Positions 55,370 through 64,000 of a stretch of 64,000 nt of DNA are shown here, one piece after another. Source of the DNA: Mesostigma viride (taxonomy: Eukaryota > Streptophyta > Mesostigmatophyceae > Mesostigmatales > Mesostigmataceae); assembly GCA_009746045.1 (NCBI GenBank), contig RPFO01000931.1, positions 1-64,000 on the forward strand, read 5' to 3'. The notes under the pieces are model-generated. The model had not been told where the DNA came from, ran no database searches, and saw only the letters and a program-made list of their open reading frames with translations. Made by a program: the position numbers and the translations under genes. Each line of letters opens with the position of its first letter. The stretch's first letter is position 1.

Positions 55370-55618
55370 CTTGGCTGCATGGCGCATGTCGCATATCTTA
55401 ATTTCTCAAAGCCAACGGCCGTTGGACTTACGAAACTGGACAAGTGCCAAGTGCGGATTGGGTACTAAAATGGGCATTCTTGTTGAGGATGACCAGTTGT
55501 GTTTATATATTTTTGCATGGTGGCGGATGACTTGGCGTGTTGTTGCATTTTTACATACGGGTGTATGGTAGGCCTTAAACCCTAAACCCCTACACTCCTA
55601 AACCATATTTACCCTTAT
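55370..55618. other. 3' flank with palindrome and telomere-like run
   Basis: One palindrome at about 55413 (then ACTTACGAAACTGG). TTAAACCCTAAACCCC near 55575-55590 looks like two units of the CCCTAAA telomere repeat, followed by CTCCTAAACC. No gene seen. Confidence 0.5.
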
Positions 55619-57413
55619 ATGTTGGGTGTGTTGTGTGAATGTTGGGTATGTGTGTTGGGGCGTGTGTGTTGTGTGTGTGTGTTGGGTGCATTCATGAAGG
55701 TGCGGGGGCGTGTAGGGTGTGTGCAAAGTGTCTTGTGTGTTGATGTTGGGTGTGGGGGGGGGGAGGTACATGTGTGTTGTGTGTGTGACTTAGTAGGTGT
55801 GTTGTGTGTGTGACTTAGGTGTGTGTGTTGTTTGTGTTGGATATGTGTTGTGTGTGTGTGTGTTGTGTGTGTGTAGGGTGTCTTGTGTGTTGGTTTCTTG
55901 TTTTTAGTAGGTGTTGGGTGTGTGTATGTCGGGTGCAAACATAGTGTGTGTGTGTGTGTGTGTTCGGTATGTGTGTTGGGTGTCTTGTGTGTGTGTGTTC
56001 GGTATGTGTGTTGAGGCGTGTGTGTGTGCTCTGTGTATGTATGTTGTGTGTGTGTGTGTTGGGGCGTGTGCGTGTGTGTGTTGTGTGCATGTTAATTGTC
56101 ATGTATTGGTGTTGAGTGTGGGGGGGGATGGACGTGTGTGTTGTGTGTGACTTAGGTGTGTTATGTGTGTGTTGTGTGTGACTTAAGTGTGTAGTGTGTG
56201 TGTTGTGTGTGTTGGATGTGTGGTGTGGGTGTGGGTGTGGGTGTGTGGGTGGGTGGGGGGGGGGCCAAGTGTCTTGTGTGTTGGTATTGGGTTTGTGTGG
56301 GGGGGTGTACGTGTGTGTTGTGTGTGACTTAGGTGTGTTTTGTGTGTGTTGTGTGTGATCGACCTAGGTGTGTGTTGCGTGTGTGTGTTGGGTGTACATG
56401 TGTTCATAAAGGGTGTGGGTGTGTGTAGGGTGTGTGCAAAGTGTCTTGTGTGTTGGTGTTGGGTGTGTGGGGGGGGGAAAGTACGTGTGTGTTGTGTGTG
56501 TGACTTAGGTGTGTTGTGTGTGTGTTGTTTGCATGTTATTGTTGGTGTTGTGGGGGGGGGGATGTACGTGTACGTGTGTTGTGTGTTGGTGTCTTATTTT
56601 TAGGTGTTGGTGTGTGTGTCGTGGGTGCAAACATTGTGTGTGTGTGTGTGTTGGGTGTGTGTTGGGTGTCTTGTGTGTTTGGTGTTTTTGGTAGGTGTTG
56701 TGTGTGCGTGTTTTCGGTATGTGTGTTGGGTGTCTTGTGTGTGTGTGGTATGTGTTTGGGTGTTGTTGTGTGTGCAGTGTTGGGGCATGTGTGTGTGTGT
56801 GTTGGGGCATGTGTGTGTGTTGTGGCATGTTAATTGTCATGTGTTGGTGTTGTGTGTGTGGGGGGGGGGATGTACGTGTGTGTTGTGTGTTACTTAGGTG
56901 TGTTATGTGTGTGTTGGGTGTGGGTGTCGTGGGCCGACCGGTGCAAACATTGTGTGTGTGTGTGTGTGTTGGGTGTGTGTTGGGTGTCTTGTGTGTTGGT
57001 GTCTTGTTTTTAGTAGGTGTTGTGTGTGCGTGTTTTCGGTATGTGTGTTGGGTGTCTTTTGTGTGTGTGGTGTGTGTTTGGGTGTTGTTGTGTGTGCAGT
57101 GTTGGGGCATGTGTGTGTGTGTTGGGGCATGTGTGTGTGTGTGTTGGGGCATGTGTGTCAGTGTGTGTGTTGTGGCCTGTTAATTGTCATGTGTTGGTGT
57201 TGTGTGTGGGGGGGGCGGGATGTACCTGTGTGTTGTGTGTTATAACAACTATACTTAGGTGTGTTATGTGTGTGTTGCGTGTGTGTGTTGGGTGTGTGTT
57301 GCATGGCTGTCTTGTGTGTTGGTGTCTTGTTTTTAGGTGTTGGTGTGTGTCTTGGGTGCAAACATAGTGTGTGTGTGTGTTGGGTGTGTTGTTCGTGTGT
57401 GTATGAAAATATA
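55619..57413. repeat. TG-rich low-complexity region, 1.8 kb
   Basis: Plus strand of TGTGTGTTGGGTGTG-type units with no fixed period; longer blocks such as GTTGTGTGTGACTTAGGTGTG, GGTGTCTTGTTTTTAG and GTGCAAACAT(A/T)GTG recur every 300-400 bp, so the region also grew by copying larger blocks. Poly-G patches are common. The frames (CVCV, HTHT) are artefacts. Confidence 0.9.
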
Positions 57414-57533
57414 GAAAATTGTTATATTTGACGATAGTCATAGTGTACTACTAAAAACTTGTACATACATATGCTGGAATGATTTTCTTTTTACTATTTC
57501 ATTCACTATTGCTTATTTCTTCACACATGTACA

Positions 57534-57992
57534 TGCACGCAAGGGGCGGCTGCACATACACGTACACACACCGCGCACGCAAGGGGCGGCTGCACACACA
57601 CGTACATCCACCGCGCACGCAAGGGGCAACTGCACACACACGTACATACACCGCGCACGCAAGGGGCGAGTGCGCACACACGTACATACACCGCGCACGC
57701 AAGGGGCGGCTGCACACACACGTACACACACCATGCACGCAAGGGCCGGCTGCACTCACATGTACATACACCATGCACGCAAGGGGCGGCTGCACACACA
57801 CGTACACACACCATGCACGCAAGGGCCGGCTGCACTCACATGTACATCCACCGCGCACGCAAGGGCCGGCTGCACACACACGTACATACACCGCGCACGC
57901 AAGGGGCAACTGCACACACATGTACATACACCGCGCAACCACGGGGCGGCTGCACACACACGTACATACACCGCGCACGCAAGGGGCGGCTG
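57534..57992. repeat. 40-bp minisatellite, left part
   Basis: Units of 40 bp: AAGGGGCGGCTGCACACACA then CGTACATACACCGCGCACGC. Variants change GGGGCGGC to GGGCCGGC or GGGGCAAC, and CCGCGC to CCATGC. The array is split by an LTR element and a foldback element and continues to the window end. Confidence 0.95.
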
Positions 57993-58504
57993 TGTCAAGA
58001 ATCCTGTCTTGAATATGCCCATTATGCTGACCGTGCAGAAATCTATAATACGGGCAACTGTATTCGAGCCCTAATTAACAAATAGATATGCTCGGATAGT
58101 AGTACCTAAGTGGGATTTGTCCTACGTGAACGGACACTATGACTATGTGCCAAGTTGTACAATGGCACTAGGACCATTGGTCACTATCTTCACCAGATTA
58201 TAGTATTGTGTCATGTGCATGTCATACCATGCCGTACCGAGTCATGCATGCGCATGCACCATGTTCCAACATACCAGCTGTCGTTATCGACCCATTGTCG
58301 GCCCATGCGCATACCAGGGCCGCCGCCACCACTCACCTACCATAATTACCAATGTTCACGCTACCTTGAGGTAGCCATGGAAAGCCACACCAAATGGACG
58401 TAATAAATAATTTTCCTGGCTCCTGACGCTTAAGTCGGCAATGATTCACCACCTACAAATTATTAATTTAAGTCCCCATAATAATAACCCCATGCCCGTT
58501 AACA
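57993..58504 (+). repeat. 5' LTR of non-coding LTR element
   Basis: 512 bp starting TGTCAAGAATCC and ending GCCCGTTAACA, identical by eye to 60152-60663. It is followed at once by TGGTATCGGAGG, close to the initiator-Met primer site TGGTATCAGAG used by many LTR elements. Confidence 0.92.
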
Positions 58505-60151
58505 TGGTATCGGAGGTCCGGGGCAAGATCTTTCAACGGAATTAACCAACCTCTAAGCGGCAGCTCACATTTTATTGAGCGCCTTGATCATAGTTTATAT
58601 TTTCATATACGGAGCAGCTTGGTCGAATTCTTGTACTTGATACGACCATGATTATGGCGCAGATGCTACCGTGAAATTCAAGGCTTTCAATCGACTTACT
58701 TCAATGTGTGGTAACACCAAATATTCGGGGTGACACCTACCGTCGCTAAAATCCGTCAAGAATTTCCCAAGCTCCGGTGCGCAGGCCAGATCTACGCTTT
58801 TATACTTATATATGCCCGAAACTGATCAAACGCCAACATTTCGGTGATGGGGACGTCGGCACTGAAGCCTGGCACTCAAAAGGTGCCGGCTCTGGTTCCA
58901 GGCAGCGCCAGTGATTTTTTACCTGGCAGCACATTTTTGGCCGAGTGCAGTGCGTTCAATCGGCGCGGGGTCACTGACGGGCTCCCACTGAGCCGCGCGA
59001 GCTGTGAGCATCGACGAGAAATCGGCGGAGCTGTTTACCTCAAGAATTTTTCATGAGAACCGGTCTTTCTTTTGTACCGGCACCATTTCGCGTGGCATCA
59101 ACATTCTTTTGGGCGCATTCTTTTAAACCGGAATTCTTTTTAAACGGTCATCACTTCAAGAGCCCAGAGCCTGCCATGCTCCAAGTTTCCAAGAAAAAGG
59201 GGAACATTCCCTGGGTCCTGCTCTCAAGGCCAGCCTGCTGACACAGCTGCACACCACACTAAGGAGGGTGCTCACTAACCCCCACGTTGTTTTCAGCACT
59301 AGTTGCAGTTTTATAATTCAGTCACATTTAACTAGTTGCAGGCACCACTAGCAGCAGTAACAGCTAGTTGCATTATCACGTGCCAGCACTAGACACCCAC
59401 TAGCAACCAGTTGCCCCATAATGTAAGCAGCAGTAACAGCACAGTCCCATCAGCACCATCACACTGGCATCAACAAGCACAGCAGGCAACACCAGCAGGA
59501 ACAGAGTACACTGCATAGTCCATGCAGGCAGCTACCCACACTTGCCTAGCCAGCAAGGAGAAGTAGTAGCACCCAGCAGCACATGCATGACTCTCCACCA
59601 CAGGCGTAGAGTAGATAGTAGCTGCAGTCAGCTGCACGCACTTGTCTAGCTAGCAAGTAGCAGTCCAGCAACCAGCTCTACATCCTCACGTCACAGTTCA
59701 CCTTGTAGTAGTTGCAGTAAGTTGCATCAAAACCTGTTGGCAAACAAGTCAAAGTAGCACTACCAGCACCACACAAGAAACTGTACCCACACACAGCATA
59801 GATCGTGTGTGCACACACAACAGCTGACGTCACCGGTTTACCAGCCGCTACCAGTTCCCAACGTTTCGAGCTGCAACCCTGGCATCAACCAGTACCGGCT
59901 ACAGTCTGCATCCAGCCTCAACACTGAGCAACCAGTCTTTCCAGTTTAAGAGCCTGTTTCCAGTTTGGCTCCACCCTCGTGTGGCGCACTCCATGTGACA
60001 ATATGGGGCTACACAACCTTGCCCTCATTTTTCTTGCTGTTTTATATCAAGACCAGGGTGTCGTGTAAGGAGGGAATCCACTTAGGTACCCGACTACCCT
60101 CGCCCAGGATCTAGCATTTGTATTTATAGACAGCATCATGTGCAAGGAGGG

Positions 60152-60663
60152 TGTCAAGAATCCTGTCTTGAATATGCCCATTATGCTGACCGTGCAGAAA
60201 TCTATAATACGGGCAACTGTATTCGAGCCCTAATTAACAAATAGATATGCTCGGATAGTAGTACCTAAGTGGGATTTGTCCTACGTGAACGGACACTATG
60301 ACTATGTGCCAAGTTGTACAATGGCACTAGGACCATTGGTCACTATCTTCACCAGATTATAGTATTGTGTCATGTGCATGTCATACCATGCCGTACCGAG
60401 TCATGCATGCGCATGCACCATGTTCCAACATACCAGCTGTCGTTATCGACCCATTGTCGGCCCATGCGCATACCAGGGCCGCCGCCACCACTCACCTACC
60501 ATAATTACCAATGTTCACGCTACCTTGAGGTAGCCATGGAAAGCCACACCAAATGGACGTAATAAATAATTTTCCTGGCTCCTGACGCTTAAGTCGGCAA
60601 TGATTCACCACCTACAAATTATTAATTTAAGTCCCCATAATAATAACCCCATGCCCGTTAACA
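60152..60663 (+). repeat. 3' LTR of non-coding LTR element
   Basis: A second copy of the 512-bp LTR, identical to the first by eye and offset by 2,159 bp; followed by the GGCTG target copy and the minisatellite. Confidence 0.92.
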
Positions 60664-60760
60664 GGCTGCACACATACGTACCTACACCGCGCACGCAAGG
60701 GGCGACTGCACACACATGTACATCCACCGCGCACGCAAGGGCCGGCTGCACACACACGTA

Positions 60761-61641
60761 AGTTACGTTAAATAGTGCCGGAACCTTTTGCCGCCTGAGG
60801 CAAATCGGTCCGTAACACTATTTTGCCCGGAATAACCACTTCCGAGCACCCAAGTTAATTCGGCCGAATTAACTTGGGTGCTCGGAAGTGGTTATTCCGG
60901 GCAAAATAGTGTTACGGACCGATTTGCCTCAGGCGGCAAAAGGTTCCAGCACTATTTAACGTAACTAAAACCTGGCCTCGTGGAGGGGGACGAAGAGCCC
61001 GAGACATCCGCCTAGGCCGCTGAGCACGCACCACTAAATGCGCCGGAGCTGCCTCAGTGAGGATTCGAACCCCTGACCTCCAAGTTGCACAGGTTTTAGT
61101 TACGTTAAATAGTGCCGGAACCTTTTGCCGCCTGAGGCAAATCGGTCCGTAACACTATTTTGCCCGGAATAACCACTTCCGAGCACCCAAGTTAATTCGG
61201 CCGAATTAACTTGGGTGCTCGGAAGTGGTTATTCCGGGCAAAATAGTGTTACGGACCGATTTGCCTCAGGCGGCAAAAGGTTCCGGCACTATTTAACGTA
61301 ACTAAAACCTGTGCAACTTGGAGGTCAGGGGTTCGAATCCTCACTGAGGCAGCTCCGGCGCATTTAGTGGTGCGTGCTCAGCGGCCTAGGCGGATGTCTC
61401 GGGCTCTTCGTCCCCCCTCCACGAGGCCAGGTTTTAGTTACGTTAAATAGTGCCGGAACCTTTTGCCGCCTGAGGCAAATCGGTCCGTAACACTATTTTG
61501 CCCGGAATAACCACTTCCGAGCACCCAAGTTAATTCGGCCGAATTAACTTGGGTGCTCGGAAGTGGTTATTCCGGGCAAAATAGTGTTACGGACCGATTT
61601 GCCTCAGGCAGCAAAAGGTTCCGGCACTATTTAACGTAACT
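60761..61641. mobile_element. Nested foldback element, 881 bp
   Basis: Three copies of a 206-bp palindrome (60761-60966, 61098-61303, 61436-61641), each centred on TTAATTCGGCCGAATTAA. They are separated by two 131-132-bp spacers that are inverted copies of each other, so the whole 881 bp is also one inverted repeat. The ends are AGTTACGTTAAATAGTGCC and its complement, flanked by a 5-bp duplication, ACGTA. Each spacer holds a tRNA B-box-like GGTTCGAATCC (about 61330, and inverted at about 61060). No protein is coded. Differences between the copies are a handful of single bases. Confidence 0.88.
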
Positions 61642-64000
61642 ACGTACACACACCATGCACGCAAGGGCCGGCTGCACACACACGTACATACACCGCGCAC
61701 GCAAGGGGCGGCTGCACACACACGTACCTACACCGCGCACGCAAGGGGCGGCTGCACACACACGTACACACACCATGCACGCAAGGAGCGACTTCACGCA
61801 CAGGTACACACACCATGCACGCAAGGTTCGGCTGCACACACATGTACATCCACCGCGCACGCAAGGGGCGAGTGCAAACACATGTACATACACCGCGCAC
61901 GCAAGGGGCAACTGCCCACACATGTACATCCACCGCGCACGCAAGGGCCGGCTGCACTCACATGTACACACACCGCGCACGCAAGGGCCGGCTGCACACA
62001 CACGTACATACACCGCGCACGCAAGGGGCAACTGCACACACACGTACACACCATGCACGCAAGGGGCGGCTGCACACACACGTACACACACCATGCACGC
62101 AAGGAGCGACTTCACGCACAGGTACACACACCATGCACGCAAGGTTCGGCTGCACACACATGTACATCCACCGCGCACGCAAGGGGCGAGTGCAAACACA
62201 TGTACATCCACCGCGCACGCAAGGGGCGGCTGCACACACACGTACATACACCGCGCACGCAAGGGGCAACTGCACACACATGTACATACACCGCGCAACC
62301 ACGGGGCGGCTGCACACACACGTACACACACCATGCACGCAAGGGCCGGCATGCACACACAGTACACACACCGCGCACGCAAGGGGCGGCTGCACACACA
62401 CGTACATACACTGCGCACGCAAGGGGCTGCTGCACACACACTTACACTCACCATGCACGCGAGGGGCGGCTGCACACACACGTACACACACCGCGCACGC
62501 AAGGGACGGCTGCACACACACGTACATACACCGCGCACGCAAGGGGCGGCTGCACTTACATGTACACACACCACGCACGCAAGGGGCGGCTGCACACACA
62601 CGTACATACACCGCGCACGCAAGAACCGGCTCCACTCACATGTACATCCACCGCGCAACCACGGGGCGGCTGCACACACACGTACATACACCGCGCACGC
62701 AAGGGGCTGCTGCACACACACTTACACACAAAATGCACGCTTGGGGCGACGGCACTCACATGTACATACACCGCGCACGAAAGGGGTGGCTGCACACACA
62801 CGTACATCCACCGCGCACGCAAGGGGCGGCTGCACACACACATACATACATGCACCATGCACGCAAGGGGCGAGTGCACACACATGTACATACACCGCGC
62901 ACGCAAGGGGCAACTGCCCACACATGGACATACACCATGCACGCAAGGGGCGGCTGCACACACATGTACATCCACCGCGCACGCAAGGGGCGAGTGCACA
63001 CACACGTACACACACCGCGCACGCAAGGGGCTGCTGCACACACACGTACACACACCATGCACGCAATTGCCGGCATGCACACACACGTACATCCACCGCG
63101 CACGCAAGGGGCAACTGCACACACATGTACACACACCGCGCACGCTTGGGGCGGCTGCACACACACGTACCTACACCGCGCACGCAAGGGGCGGCTGCAC
63201 ACACATGTACACACACCGCGCACGCAAGGGGCGGCTGCACACACACGTACACACACCATGCACGCAATTGCCGGCATGCACACACACGTACATCCACCGC
63301 GCACGCAAGGGGCAACTGCACACACATGTACACACACCGCGCACGCTTGGGGCAGCTGCACTCACATGTACACACACCGCGCACGCTTGGGGCGGCTGCA
63401 CACACACGTACATACACCGCGCACGCAAGGGGCGGCTGCACACACACGTACATACACCGCGCACGCAAGGGGCGGCTGCACACATACGTACACACACCGC
63501 GCACGCAAGGGGCGGCTGCACACACACGTACATACACCATGCACGCAAGGGGCTGCACACACACTTACACACACCATGCACGCAAGGGCCGGCATGCACA
63601 CACACTGGCATACACCGCGCACGCAAGGGGCGGCTGCACACACGTACATACACCGCGCACGCAAGGGGCGAGTGCACACACACGTACACACACCGCGCAC
63701 GAAAGGGGCGGCTGCACACACACGTACACACACCATGCACGCAATTGCCGGCATGCACACACACGTACATCCACTGCGCACGCAAGGGGCAACTGCACAC
63801 ACATGTACACACGCTCGGGGCGGCTGCACACACACTTACACACACCATGCACGCAAGGGCCGGCATGCACACACACTGGCATACACCGCGCACGCAAGGG
63901 GCGGCTGCACCCACATGTACATACACCATGCACGCAAGGACAAGGATTCACACACACGTACACACACCGCGCACGCAAGGGGCGGCTGCACACACACGTA
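61642..64000. repeat. 40-bp minisatellite, right part
   Basis: About 59 units continuing past the window edge. Higher-order copying is visible: the order of variants from 61760-61900 recurs at about 62060-62200, and blocks with ATTGCCGGCATGCAC recur near 63060, 63265 and 63745. ACGTAC and GCATGC words are frequent. Long minus frames (CVCSRPLRARC and others) arise from the period and are not genes. Confidence 0.95.

Larger units (their letters stand above)
57993..60663 (+). mobile_element. Non-autonomous LTR retrotransposon (LARD-like), 2.7 kb
   Basis: Two 512-bp LTRs (TG...CA) with a primer-site match inside the left LTR, a purine run (AAGGAGGG) just before the right LTR, and GGCTG duplicated on both sides (57988-57992 and 60664-60668). 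Removal restores the 40-bp minisatellite. The 1,647-bp interior has no gag or pol; 59290-59990 is rich in CAGCA/GTAGCAGT-type words. Identical LTRs mean a recent insertion, so an active helper must exist or have existed recently. Confidence 0.9.

Noticed and set aside
55615-57441. Cys/Val and Thr/His-rich frames
   Set aside because: Products of TG repeats; no domain and no consistent frame.
57499-63993. Long Cys/Arg-rich minus frames
   Set aside because: Translations of the 40-bp minisatellite; three units equal 120 bp so frames stay open by chance.

Overview
This window is nuclear DNA of a eukaryote that has, or once had, a plastid. The evidence is: GT-AG introns whose removal keeps the reading frame, LTR and tyrosine-recombinase-type retroelements, cut-and-paste DNA transposons, large satellites, and a degraded piece of the plastid RNA polymerase gene rpoB lying in nuclear repeats. 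I cannot fix the lineage. A short CCCTAAA-type telomere-like run near 55.6 kb and the density of satellites would suit a subtelomeric region of an alga.

Layout. 1-9.8 kb: a minus-strand hypothetical gene, probably one multi-exon gene, whose introns hold arrays of a 14-bp palindrome (CCAACGGCCGTTGG) and a 2.4-kb hexanucleotide repeat. 9.9-13.9 kb: an rpoB fragment split by a TTAA-target DNA transposon, with a short relative of that transposon beside it. 13.9-20.2 kb: a minus-strand cluster of small intronless-looking genes, several with a C-x4-C...C-x2-H zinc-binding signature; one is split by a 587-bp element with CACTA-type ends, and one is a frameshifted MYND-finger gene. 20.2-32.1 kb: a 208-bp satellite that contains the palindrome, invaded by a PAT/Ngaro-like split-direct-repeat element and by a 7.5-kb Copia-type LTR retrotransposon. 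32.1-38.4 kb: a tRNA-like foldback element, a second split-direct-repeat element, and F-box, MYND and small basic-tailed genes. 38.4-49 kb: a GGGA(A)GGA minisatellite and a large 29-bp satellite with inserted elements. 51.1-55.4 kb: a plus-strand, intron-containing gene resembling a DDE-type transposase, again with palindromes in and before its introns. 55.6-64 kb: TG-rich DNA and a 40-bp minisatellite, invaded by a non-coding LTR element and an 881-bp nested palindrome.

The most unusual signal is the palindrome. About 70-80 copies lie between genes, inside introns and inside a satellite. Most carry an AAAT block 7-8 bp to one side. The palindrome is two head-to-head AACGG sites, the core bound by MYB proteins. 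Several insertions leave a readable 'empty site': removing them and one target copy restores a reading frame or a satellite unit, which is strong internal proof of where they begin and end. Many genes here are broken only at runs of C or G, so homopolymer errors in the assembly must be considered before calling them pseudogenes.
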